Positions 44,903 through 52,746 of a DNA stretch of 64,000 bases are shown in pieces; the first letter of the stretch is position 1; each line of letters opens with the position of its first letter. Below the pieces are notes generated by a model. That model was not told the origin of the DNA, did no database searches, and saw only the letters and a list, made by a program, of their open reading frames with translations. The stretch spans positions 3,323 through 67,322 of the forward strand of contig CAYGVJ010000006.1 in NCBI GenBank assembly GCA_964353255.1, read 5' to 3'. This DNA comes from VFZS01 sp964353255 (GTDB taxonomy: Bacteria > Acidobacteriota > Terriglobia > Bryobacterales > Bryobacteraceae). A program made the translations under genes and the position numbers.

Positions 44903-45919
44903 CTACTTGATCCGCTCGGTCAGAGTCACGGCTTCTTGCAGCTTGAAGCTGATGCGCGTTTCGCTGGCCAGCGTGGCGGGCTTGCCGCGGGTGGCGGCTA
45001 CGGTGCCGGCCCCGGTGGCGCCTCCCACGGCCGCTCCGATTGCGGCGCCCTTGCCGCCGCCCGCGATGGCGCCGATGGCCGCCCCAATCGCCGCCCCGGC
45101 GCCTACTTTGGTCGCATCTTCCCGTCGTGAGGTCGCGCCCTCGACCACGAACTTCTCGGTCAGGATGGGCGCGTCCTGGCTATCGGAGGTGTGCAGTCTG
45201 ATCAGGTGGATGGCCAGCGTGGATGTGCCCCTAACCCGGCCGGCTTTCTCGGACTCCAGCACCCGGCCCTCCAGGCGTGCTCCGCGCTCGGCGATCACGA
45301 AACCCTCCACCAGCAGGGGCTGATCCAAGGTGGCCGAGAAGGCGTCCCCGACTTGGTTGTGGTCGGTGGAGAGGGCCTCCGTCAAGCGCACGGTGAGCAG
45401 AGTCCCGGCCGGGATGGTGACCCGGTGCGGTTCGCGGGGCGCGGTCTGCGTACCACTGGGCGGCGTGAGCTTCATCTGCGCGGGCGCCGCAGGGGGCGGC
45501 TCCGGCGGCGCCGGTTGGGCGGGCGCAGGCTGCTGGGGAGGGACCGCGCTCGGGGGAACTGCGGCTACCTGAGCAGGCGGGGCGGGTGGTGTCTCCGCCG
45601 GCGCGGCCGGTGGTGTCTCCACCGGTGCTGGCGGGGTCTTCCTCCACGCCCGGGTCGGCGACGGTTTCTTCACGGGCGGCTCGGCTTTCTCCGCCGGCGC
45701 AGGCGCCGCACTGGGTGCGCTCTGGGTCGCCGCGGGTGGCGTGGTTGGCGCTTGCGCCACTTCCTGCACCGCTTGGGCGACGGCCTTGGCGCTCTGGGCG
45801 GCCGTGGCTGCCGCCTGCGGCTCCACCTTCTGAGCCATGCTCTGCTGCTGGTACACCTTGAAGAGCAGCGCCGCCACCACCAGAAGCGCCACCAGGATCC
45901 CCACTTGGATAGCTTTCAT
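44903..45919 (-). CDS. Membrane-anchored Pro/Ala-rich protein with glycine zipper
   Basis: 338 residues. An N-terminal anchor helix (VGILVALLVVAALLFKVYQQ) is followed by about 120 residues rich in Pro, Ala and Gln, probably spanning the cell wall. A beta domain comes next (IPAGTLLTVRLTEALSTDHN, GDAFSATLDQPLLVEGFVIA, ERGARLEGRVLESEKAGRVR) and then a glycine zipper (GAGAAIGAAIGAIAGGGKGA, IGAAVGGATGAGTVAATRG). The beta part recalls VirB10/TrbI-like or DUF-type barrels, but that is weak. AGGAGGG precedes the ATG. It converges with the outer-membrane barrel gene 17 bp away. Confidence 0.8.
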   Translation of the reverse strand: MKAIQVGILVALLVVAALLFKVYQQQSMAQKVEPQAAATAAQSAKAVAQAVQEVAQAPTTPPAATQSAPSAAPAPAEKAEPPVKKPSPTRAWRKTPPAPVETPPAAPAETPPAPPAQVAAVPPSAVPPQQPAPAQPAPPEPPPAAPAQMKLTPPSGTQTAPREPHRVTIPAGTLLTVRLTEALSTDHNQVGDAFSATLDQPLLVEGFVIAERGARLEGRVLESEKAGRVRGTSTLAIHLIRLHTSDSQDAPILTEKFVVEGATSRREDATKVGAGAAIGAAIGAIAGGGKGAAIGAAVGGATGAGTVAATRGKPATLASETRISFKLQEAVTLTERIK

Positions 45920-46000
45920 CTTCGGCCCTCCTTCATCTACTAACGTATCCCACTGGTGGGGCGTTTCAAACTCGCCCGTAATCCGTACCTAACAACCTGT

Positions 46001-46096
46001 CCGGCCAGGGGGCCGGACGCGGACGCGGGCGTCCGCCCTACAACGGCCCGCAGTAGGGCGGGTCCCCGACCCGCGAGCCAGCCCCCCGGCTGGCTC
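46001..46096. repeat. Cluster of four palindromic hairpins (BIME-like, GTAG type)
   Basis: Consecutive perfect stems: CCGGCC-AGGG-GGCCGG (46001-46016), GGACGC-GG-GCGTCC then GCCCTAC (46021-46041), GTAGGGC with GCGGGTC-CCC-GACCCGC (46053-46074), and GAGCCAGCC-CCCC-GGCTGGCTC (46075-46096). The two middle units each start GTAGGGC and face opposite ways, like REP pairs with a GTAG guide. The cluster lies between two divergent genes; 45920-46000 and 46097-46267 hold no gene. Confidence 0.75.
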
Positions 46097-46267
46097 ACCT
46101 AGTCGGTGACACCCGTATCAATTCGCGCACCGCGCCACCGGGCGTCTCGCCGGCGCAGCCCTCGCTACGAACGGATTACGGACTCGCCGGCGGCCAGGCC
46201 GGGGGCAACAAATACGCTGGCGGAAGCGTCTAAGGATATGATGGGCTCTCACCGGGAAGGGGGTTCT

Positions 46268-46798
46268 GTGCGCCATTCCGCACTGAGCACGATCCTTCAC
46301 TGGCTCCGCGATCTCCTGCTGGCCATCCTCATTGCCGCCGTGGTCATCATCTTCGTCTACCAGCCGGTCAAGGTGGAGGGCACCAGCATGATGCCGGCGC
46401 TGGCCGACCAGGAACGCATCTTCGTCAACAAGTTCAGCTACCGTTTCGGCGTCGGCGACATCCAGCGCGGCGACCTGGTGGTGTTCTGGTTGCCGGGCGA
46501 CCGCGACAAATCCTACATCAAGCGCGTGATCGGCGTCCCCGGCGACCGGGTGGAAATCGACCACGGCGCGGTGCGGGTGAACGGCCAGCCGCTGCGCGAG
46601 GATTACATACCCCCGGAGTCCCGCGACTACTCCTCAATGCCTCCCAGGAAGGTCGCTCCGGAGCACTACTTCGTGCTCGGCGACCGCCGCAACTCCTCCA
46701 ACGACAGCCGCACCTGGGGCCTGGTGCCCCGCAGTCTCATCTACGGCAAGGCCGTCTTCGTCTACTGGCCGCTGGACCGCATCGGGCCGGTCCGATAG
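46268..46798 (+). CDS. lepB: Signal peptidase I
   Basis: 176 residues from a GTG preceded by GGAAGGGGG, which begins just before the membrane anchor (LLLAILIAAVVIIFVYQPV). The catalytic Ser40 lies in VEGTSMMPAL and the general base Lys85 in SYIKRVIGVPGD. The GDRRNSSNDSRTWG box completes the family signature. It cleaves N-terminal signals of exported proteins at the inner membrane. In-frame ATGs at 46238 and 46241 would add up to 10 residues and are possible. One transmembrane segment. Followed 37 bp later by the aldolase/kinase operon. Confidence 0.93.
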   Translation: MRHSALSTILHWLRDLLLAILIAAVVIIFVYQPVKVEGTSMMPALADQERIFVNKFSYRFGVGDIQRGDLVVFWLPGDRDKSYIKRVIGVPGDRVEIDHGAVRVNGQPLREDYIPPESRDYSSMPPRKVAPEHYFVLGDRRNSSNDSRTWGLVPRSLIYGKAVFVYWPLDRIGPVR

Positions 46799-46835
46799 CC
46801 GGGCGCGTTTCTGCTACATTGGTCGCTGGATTCCG

Positions 46836-47738
46836 ATGGACGCTGCCCAACTGCGCTCGAAGCTCGCGGGAGTGTTCGCTCCTATCTCCACTCCGTTCGC
46901 GCCGGACGAAGAGGTGAACTACGAAGCTCTCCGGTTCAACCTCGCCTTCTACGCCCGCAGTGAACTACTGGGCTTCTTGGCCCTGGGTTCCAACGGCGAG
47001 AACAAGAGCCTCACCGAGGATGAGAAGCTACGTGTGCTTGAGACCGTCGTCCGGCACAAACACCCCGATCAGGTAGTGACGGCCGGGGCCACCTACGACG
47101 CTCAGCGCGACACTGAGCGGTTCTTCCGTCACGCGGCGGCGCTGGGCGCGGATTTCGGCTTGCCGCTCGCGCCCGGCTACTTCCGCCGGCAGATGACTGA
47201 GGAAGTGCTGTTCCGCTACTTCTCGAGCGTGGCGGAGGCTTCGCCCATCCCGATCTTGCTGTACAACGCTCCGGCTTTCTGCGGGATTACACTCACGCCC
47301 GGGCTGGTGGCGCGGCTGGCGGCGCACCCCAACATTGTGGGGATGAAGGACAGCGCCGCCAGCGGCATCGAGGCGTTTCTGGCTCACGAGCGCGACGACT
47401 TCCACGTCCTGGCCGGCTCGGCCAACTTCCTGTTGCCGGCGATGCTGCGCGGCTCGATCGGCGGCACGGTCTCGCTGGCCAACTCGTTCCCCCACCTGGC
47501 GGTCGAGCTGTTCCGCTGCGGCCAGGCGCGGGACGAAGTTCGTGGGGCGCCGTTGCAGGAGCGGGTCAAGCGCATCAACGAGGCCATGGCCGGGACCTTT
47601 GGCCCGGCCGGCGTGAAGGCGGCCATGAACCTGGCCGGATTGAAGGGCGGCATCCCTCGCCGCCCCCTGCTGCCGCTGACGGAGGCGCAGCAGGAGGAAC
47701 TGAGGCGTTTCCTGGCCGAGGAGGGACTGCTCCGGTGA
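46836..47738 (+). CDS. DapA/N-acetylneuraminate lyase family aldolase
   Basis: 300 residues, a (beta/alpha)8 class I aldolase. Schiff-base Lys171 lies in NIVGMKDSAA, the proton-shuttle Tyr143 in ILLYNAPAFCG, and GSNGENKSLTEDE is the pyruvate-binding-loop region that is GTTGE in DapA. The change from GTTGE to GSNGE indicates a substrate other than that of lysine synthesis. Its context, overlapping a sugar kinase gene by 4 nt, suggests cleavage or dehydration of a keto-deoxy sugar acid. A TACATT box lies about 15 nt before the ATG. First gene of a four-gene operon. Confidence 0.9.
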   Translation: MDAAQLRSKLAGVFAPISTPFAPDEEVNYEALRFNLAFYARSELLGFLALGSNGENKSLTEDEKLRVLETVVRHKHPDQVVTAGATYDAQRDTERFFRHAAALGADFGLPLAPGYFRRQMTEEVLFRYFSSVAEASPIPILLYNAPAFCGITLTPGLVARLAAHPNIVGMKDSAASGIEAFLAHERDDFHVLAGSANFLLPAMLRGSIGGTVSLANSFPHLAVELFRCGQARDEVRGAPLQERVKRINEAMAGTFGPAGVKAAMNLAGLKGGIPRRPLLPLTEAQQEELRRFLAEEGLLR

Positions 47739-49108
47739 GTTGCGACATCCTGGCCGTGGATGTAGGCACGACGGCCCTCAAGCTGGGCGTGTTCTCGCCG
47801 GAACTGGAGAAGCGTTGCGAGGTCTCGCGCCGCTACGAGGCGCACGTTTACGAAGGCGGCAAGGCGGACATCGAGCCGGAGAAGTGGTGGCAAGCCCTGC
47901 GCGAATGCTGCGCGGAACTGTGCGAGCACCTGGCCTCGGTCGGCGTCATCTCCTTCTCCGTGACCACTCCGGGGCTGACGCCGATGGCGGCCGACGGCAC
48001 GGCCTTGGATCGCGCCATCCTGTTCTTCGATGGCCGCTCCCATGCCCAGGCGCGCGCCATACGCGCGCGGGTGGGCGAAGAGAAGTTCCTGCGCGAAACG
48101 TGCAACCTGCCCGTCTCCGGCGGCTCCTCGCTGTGCTCGATTCTGTGGCTCCGCCAGCGCCGGCCAGAGGTTTGGGCGGCCGCGGCGAAGTTCGGGCATA
48201 CCAACACCTACCTGGTCAAGCGCGCCACGGGCCGCTGGGCGATCGACCCATCCACGGTTTCCATCACCGGCCTCTATAACACCGCGCGACACGACCTGAC
48301 CTGGAACCGGGATGTGCTCGAAGCGGCCGAAATCCCTGAAGACCGGCTGCCGCCGCTCATGCACTCCCACGAGCCGGCCGGGCGCATTCTTCCCCAGGTG
48401 GCTGCCGAGTTAGGGTTGCCGGAGGACTGCGTCGTGCTATGCGGCGGAAACGACGCCGTGCTCGCCGCGCTCTCCGGCGGCCTGGCTGAGCCTGGCGACA
48501 TCGCCAATATCTGCGGCACCTGCGAGATCACCTACGTGTGCGTGGACCGGCCCGTCAGCTCGGCGAACTTCAATGTGCGCTGCCACGCGATCCCCAACCG
48601 TTGGGTGACTTTCTTCGTGCTTAACACCGGCGGCAAGGCCCTGGAGTGGTTCCACTCGGTCTTCTGCGCGGACATGAGCGAGCGGATTTTTTTCCAGGAC
48701 TACGTGCCGTCGGTTCTGGCCCGCCTCTTCGCCCGCGCGGACCTGGACCGCGCCGAGGCCGCTCTGCCGGAGTACGTTCCCTTTCTGGGCGGCTCCCGCT
48801 ACTCGCTCGAGCAGATGAAGGCCGCCTTCACGGGCGTCACGCTGGAGACCACTCGGGACGACCTGCTGCTGGCCGTGATCCGCGGCAACGCCCTCTACCA
48901 TGGGACGCATCTCAAGGAAGTCGCCGGGCTGGTCAAACTGGGCCGCACGGTCTCCACTACCGGCGGCGCAGCCAAGATCCCAGGTTTCATCCAGGCCAAG
49001 CAGCGCTGGACCGGGGACTTCGACTACCGGTATCAGGACCAGTCCTCCCTGCTAGGGGCCGCCATGCTGGGCCGGTTCTACCAAAGCGGCAAGTTTACAA
49101 TCGAGTAG
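47735..49108 (+). CDS. FGGY family carbohydrate kinase
   Basis: 457 residues. N-terminal phosphate loop ILAVDVGTTALKLGVFSPEL, GVISFSVTTPGLTPMAADGT, the sugar-site region AILFFDGRSHAQARAIRARV, and the C-terminal ATPase motif VSTTGGAAKIPGF. The family phosphorylates hydroxyls of xylulose, ribulose, rhamnulose, fuculose and others; which one is not evident. GTG start overlapping the upstream stop (GTGA). It is followed 10 nt later by a class II aldolase, which matches a kinase-then-aldolase route as in ketose catabolism. Confidence 0.92.
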   Translation: MSCDILAVDVGTTALKLGVFSPELEKRCEVSRRYEAHVYEGGKADIEPEKWWQALRECCAELCEHLASVGVISFSVTTPGLTPMAADGTALDRAILFFDGRSHAQARAIRARVGEEKFLRETCNLPVSGGSSLCSILWLRQRRPEVWAAAAKFGHTNTYLVKRATGRWAIDPSTVSITGLYNTARHDLTWNRDVLEAAEIPEDRLPPLMHSHEPAGRILPQVAAELGLPEDCVVLCGGNDAVLAALSGGLAEPGDIANICGTCEITYVCVDRPVSSANFNVRCHAIPNRWVTFFVLNTGGKALEWFHSVFCADMSERIFFQDYVPSVLARLFARADLDRAEAALPEYVPFLGGSRYSLEQMKAAFTGVTLETTRDDLLLAVIRGNALYHGTHLKEVAGLVKLGRTVSTTGGAAKIPGFIQAKQRWTGDFDYRYQDQSSLLGAAMLGRFYQSGKFTIE

Positions 49109-49118
49109 GAGTCAACTC

Positions 49119-49973
49119 ATGCCCGTCGTTCCCATGCAGCAGATTCTCAAGGACGCTTTCCAGCGCCGCTACGGCGTGGGCGCCTTCAACGTCGTCAACG
49201 ATCTGACGATGGAGGCCGTGCTGGCGGCAGCCGCCGAAACCCGCTCGCCGGTCATCATCCAGATCTCGGTGAAAACGGTGAAGCCCATGGGCGCCCGGCT
49301 CATCCGCCTGATGTTCGAGGAGATGGCCAGCCGCGTTCCCATTCCCACCACCTTGCACCTGGACCACTGCCCGGACCGCGCCCTCATCGAGGAGTGCATC
49401 GCCGCTGGATGGAACTCGGTCCTGTTCGACGCCTCCAAGCTCAGCTACCAAGACAACCTGGCGCAGACCAAGGAAGTGGTGGCGCTGGCGCACCGCTACG
49501 GCGTAGCGGTCGAGGGCGAGTTGGAAGCCATCAAGGGCGCCGAAGATGTGGTGGACGGCGACTCCGGCGGGCCGGTAGTGCCTCTGGACAAGGCTCTGGC
49601 TTTCATCCGCGAGACCGGCATCGACAGTTTCGCGCCGGCCATCGGCACCGTGCACGGCCTCTACAAGGGCGAGCCCAAGATCGACTTCGAGCGGGTCTCC
49701 CAGATCGTCGCCGCCGAGCCTGTCCCTCTGGTGGTGCACGGCGGCACAGGCTTGAGCGACGCTGTCTTTCAGGAGTTGATCCGCCGGGGCGCGCCCAAGA
49801 TCAACATCTCCACCCAACTGAAGATTACCTTCGCCGGCGCATTCCGCCGCTTCTTCGAAGAGCGCCCCAACGAGTATGACCCGGTCAAGCTCCTGGGCGC
49901 CGTCAAGAAGGACGTGCAGGCCATGGCCGCCGGCTTCATGCGCGTCTTCTTGAGCGAAGGGAGGGCGGCGTGA
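49119..49973 (+). CDS. Class II fructose-bisphosphate/tagatose-bisphosphate aldolase family
   Basis: 284 residues. GVGAFNVVNDLTMEAVLAAA, the catalytic Asp82 and zinc His83 in TLHLDHCPD, further zinc ligands His179 (IGTVHGLYKG) and His207 (PLVVHGGTGLSD), and EGELEAIKG. This is the class II (Zn-dependent) DHAP aldolase signature. It cleaves ketose-1,6- or related bisphosphates to DHAP and an aldehyde or aldose phosphate. The substrate likely derives from the upstream FGGY kinase product. GTAGGAG precedes the ATG. The stop overlaps the GTG of the HAD gene. Confidence 0.92.
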   Translation: MPVVPMQQILKDAFQRRYGVGAFNVVNDLTMEAVLAAAAETRSPVIIQISVKTVKPMGARLIRLMFEEMASRVPIPTTLHLDHCPDRALIEECIAAGWNSVLFDASKLSYQDNLAQTKEVVALAHRYGVAVEGELEAIKGAEDVVDGDSGGPVVPLDKALAFIRETGIDSFAPAIGTVHGLYKGEPKIDFERVSQIVAAEPVPLVVHGGTGLSDAVFQELIRRGAPKINISTQLKITFAGAFRRFFEERPNEYDPVKLLGAVKKDVQAMAAGFMRVFLSEGRAA

Positions 49974-50749
49974 GCCGGGTGCTCATTTACGACTGCGACG
50001 GCGTGCTTGGCGACACCGAGCAGTTCGGCCACTTGGGGGCCTTCAACCAGATGTGGCGCGAGTTCGGCGTCCCCTGGCAGTGGTCGGTGGCAGAGTACGG
50101 GCGCAAGCTCTTGATCGGCGGCGGCAAGGAGCGCATGGCCAGTCTGTTCGCGGAGCCGGAGTGCCTGAAGGTGTTTACGCCTCCGGCGGACCCGCAGGCG
50201 CGCCAGCAGATGGTGGCCGCCTGGCACGCGCGCAAGAGCGCCATCTACAAGGAGATCATCAACTCGGGCCGGATCCCGCCGCGGTCCGGCGTCAAGCGCC
50301 TGGCCGAGGAGGCCCTGGCGCGCGGCTGGACACTGGCGGTGGCTTCGACCTCCGCCCAGGAATCCGTCGAGGCCATGCTTCGCCGCGCGATGGGGGAGGA
50401 AACCGCGGCCCGCTTTTCGCTGGTGCTGGCCGGCGATGTGGTTAAGGCCAAGAAACCGGCGCCCGACATCTACCTTCTGGCGGCGGAACGCCTGGCCGTC
50501 TCGCCCGCCGACGGCGTGGTGATCGAGGACTCCAACAACGGCGTCGTTTCAGCCGCGGCCGCGGGCATGAAGTGCGTGGTCACCGTAAGCGGCTACAGCC
50601 GCGAAGAGGACTTCTCGCAAGCTCAGATTGTCCTCACCTGCCTGGGCGACCCCGGCGGCGAACTCTGCGAAGTGCTGGAGAACCGCTCCGCGGCCCGGCC
50701 GGGGCCGTGGTTTACGGTCGAGGATCTGGAGAAGGTGCTCCGCGCATAG
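49970..50749 (+). CDS. HAD superfamily hydrolase (CbbY/beta-phosphoglucomutase-like)
   Basis: 259 residues. Motif I LIYDCDGVLGDTE (nucleophile Asp8, Asp10), an alpha-helical cap, motif II LAVASTSAQ, motif III VKAKKPAPD and motif IV GVVIEDSNNGV. This outline fits sugar-phosphate phosphatases and beta-phosphoglucomutases of the CbbY group. It ends the operon of aldolase, kinase and aldolase; GTG start overlapping the upstream stop by 4 nt. Presumably it dephosphorylates an intermediate or a dead-end product of that route. Confidence 0.9.
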   Translation: MSRVLIYDCDGVLGDTEQFGHLGAFNQMWREFGVPWQWSVAEYGRKLLIGGGKERMASLFAEPECLKVFTPPADPQARQQMVAAWHARKSAIYKEIINSGRIPPRSGVKRLAEEALARGWTLAVASTSAQESVEAMLRRAMGEETAARFSLVLAGDVVKAKKPAPDIYLLAAERLAVSPADGVVIEDSNNGVVSAAAAGMKCVVTVSGYSREEDFSQAQIVLTCLGDPGGELCEVLENRSAARPGPWFTVEDLEKVLRA

Positions 50750-50752
50750 CGC

Positions 50753-50971
50753 CTACCGCCTTCCCAGCAGCCACAGGACTACCGACAGCACCACGCTCAG
50801 CAGCAGGCAGGTCATCAACGGGAAGTAGAACACCGAGTGCTTCCCGCGGACCAGGATGTCGCCCGGCAGGCGCCCCACCCGGAAGGGCAGGCGCGCGCCC
50901 AGGGTGATCAGCAGCCCCATGACCACCAGGACCGCCCCGATGGCAATCAGCACCCGGCCCAGCCCGGCCAT
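50753..50971 (-). CDS. DUF2905 family small membrane protein
   Basis: 72 residues with two membrane helices (VLIAIGAVLVVMGLLITL and FYFPLMTCLLLSVVLSVVLW) separated by RVGRLPGDILVRGKH, the conserved loop of DUF2905. Function unknown; inner membrane. Its stop lies 3 bp from the convergent HAD gene stop. No strong Shine-Dalgarno is seen before the ATG. Confidence 0.88.
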   Translation of the reverse strand: MAGLGRVLIAIGAVLVVMGLLITLGARLPFRVGRLPGDILVRGKHSVFYFPLMTCLLLSVVLSVVLWLLGRR

Positions 50972-51005
50972 GCTGCCAGCATACTTCAGCCGCGCGGCGG
51001 AGTGC

Positions 51006-51872
51006 CTACCGTTGGCCCTCCCCGGTGGCGAAGCCGTGCAGCTTCACTTCCACCTTCTGCTCCAGGCTGTCGTAATACTCCTTCAGGACCGCTATCACCT
51101 CGGGTTTGGAGAACTCCGGCGGCACCGGCTAGCCCTCGCTCATGAGCTTGCGGAGCATGGTGCCCGAAAGCAGCAGCCGCGCGCCGCCCCGGTAAGCGCC
51201 GTTCTCGTCAATCACCGCTTTGCTCTCATGCGGGCAGGTCTTCATCGAGGCCATGCTGCCGCACTCGTAGCAGTAGAAGGTCCAGTCCATGCATAGCGGC
51301 TGCAGCAGCAGAGCGTCCGAAGGAATTTCGTTGAAGATCCTCTGGGCGTCGAAGGGGCCGTAGTAATCGCCCACGCCGGCGTGGTCGCGCCCCACGATCA
51401 GGTGCGAGCATCCGTAGTTTTGCCGGACGACGGCGTGCAGCAGGGCCTCGGCGGGCCGCTGGTAGATGCCTCGGAACATCTCCGGGTAGTAGGATTCCGA
51501 GAGCACCTTGACGGGGCCCGCCAGGTTCACGGGGCCTTGCCCGAGCACCTTCTCGACGCCGGGATGGGCCGGGTCGGTGGTGCGAAAGACCTGCTGGCAC
51601 TCGTGTGCCTTGTCAATGGCGTACTTCTCGGTGACCTTGAGGCTGCCCATGACGGCCCCGGTCTCGGTGTCCCACAGCGCCACTTCCTCGCCGATGGCGA
51701 TCGAGTCGGCCAGGTCCTTATAGTTGGAGTCCCGAATCAGCGTCACCACTCCCTTGTCCCGGTCGTAGTGAATCACCCGGCCCTGCTCGACCCTGCCGAG
51801 GCTTCCGCAACCCAGTGTCGCCGCCAGAGGCAGCCCGGCCAGCAGTATGATCCAAGCTCTCGCGGGCAACAT
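51006..51872 (-). pseudogene. sat: Chimeric, degraded sulfate adenylyltransferase
   Basis: Residues 1-53 are a lipoprotein-like N-terminus (lipobox LAATLGC, then RVEQGRVIHYDRDKGVVTLI) joined in frame to ATP sulfurylase from GEEVALWDTETG onward: VTEKYAIDKAHECQQVFRTT, GPVKVLSESYYPEMF, then directly ALLHAVVRQNYGCSHLIVGR. Between RPAE and ALLHAVV about 100 residues are missing, including the ATP-binding QTRNPxHRxHE region, so catalysis is lost. The Zn-type CYECGSMASMKTCPH of dissimilatory-type Sat remains. A TAG at 51129-51131 interrupts the frame; beyond it the original C-terminus continues as PPEFSKPEVIAVLKEYYDSL to a TAG at 51006. It is a remnant of sulfate activation, next to a broken sulfite exporter-type gene. 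Confidence 0.8.
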
Positions 51873-51885
51873 CAGCTACGTCTTC

Positions 51886-52722
51886 CTATTGCTTCCTTTG
51901 TTCGGCCAATTCCTTCCGGACGCCGTTGAGGAACTTCATGAAGATTATCAGTGATAACGCGGCCAACAGGCACAGGATCAGCGCTGCGGCCGCCTGGTCG
52001 AAGACCATCTTCAGGGCCGGATTGGCCCCGGCGATCAGTTTCAGGACGATGGAGACGGCGCAGCCGACCACTGCCACGCCGAACAGCGGATGCCGGCCTT
52101 GCGGAAGTGGACGACCGGCGGGATCTGGATTCGGCGCAGCGTCCGATGCCACTCGAAGCGCCAGCAGCGCCAGGTAGCCGTAGCGCACCGCGCGGCCTCC
52201 ACATCGCCGGTCCGCTCCAGCCACATGATCATCTGGGCGCCGGCCTCGACCCCGGCCACCGTGCCGACGGTCATGATCAAGCCCAGCTTGTAGTCCACGT
52301 TGCCGAACTTGGCGTGACGCATGGTGGAGACCAGCGACTTGCCGGCCATGTGCGAGATGTCGGCGCCGATGGCGAAGGCCATCGGGAAGCCCAGGATGTT
52401 GAGGCCCGGAGTCACCATCCATCCGCCCCCCATTCCAAAGAAGCCTCCGATGATGCCCACGCCCAGGCCCAGTATTATGAGGCCCGGCCAGAACACCTCC
52501 ACCCCGGAAAGTGAGCTTGCCCAGGATGGCGCCCACAGCCGGTATGACCACGACGGAAAGCAGCGTGAAGTAGAGCAGGCTTTAGTTGTAAAGATTGGAA
52601 AGCCCGGCCTGGCTCCGGCTGTCGGCCACAATCACCATGGTCCCGGCCTCGCTGGCCGCCGGCAGCGCCGCTTGCGGCGCGAGCCCCAGCATAAGAACAA
52701 CGAGTCCCGTCCATCTCGCCAA
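51886..52722 (-). pseudogene. TauE/SafE family membrane protein with stop and frameshifts
   Basis: Pieces of one transporter lie in order but in changing frames. They are an N-terminal signal and AGTMVIVADSRSQAGLSNLY followed by TAA, then LLYFTLLSVVVIPAVGAILG, then in another frame GLIILGLGVGIIGGFFGMGG and MAGKSLVSTMRHAKFGNVDY, and finally back to the earlier frame in ALKMVFDQAAAALILCLLAA. At least one nonsense codon and two frameshifts are required, so no single protein is made. The start is taken at the TTG at 52722. Intact relatives export or import sulfite, sulfoacetate or similar anions. It lies directly upstream of the sat pseudogene. Confidence 0.8.
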
Positions 52723-52746
52723 GGGCTTATTCGCGATTCACTCCTC

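Noticed and set aside
51129..51131. Read-through or pyrrolysine decoding of the TAG in the sat remnant
   Set aside because: No such machinery is visible and the gene already lacks its catalytic block, so a nonsense mutation is the simpler reading.
51886..52722. Programmed frameshifting in the TauE/SafE gene
   Set aside because: Several frame changes plus a stop are needed and no slippery site stands out; decay is more likely.
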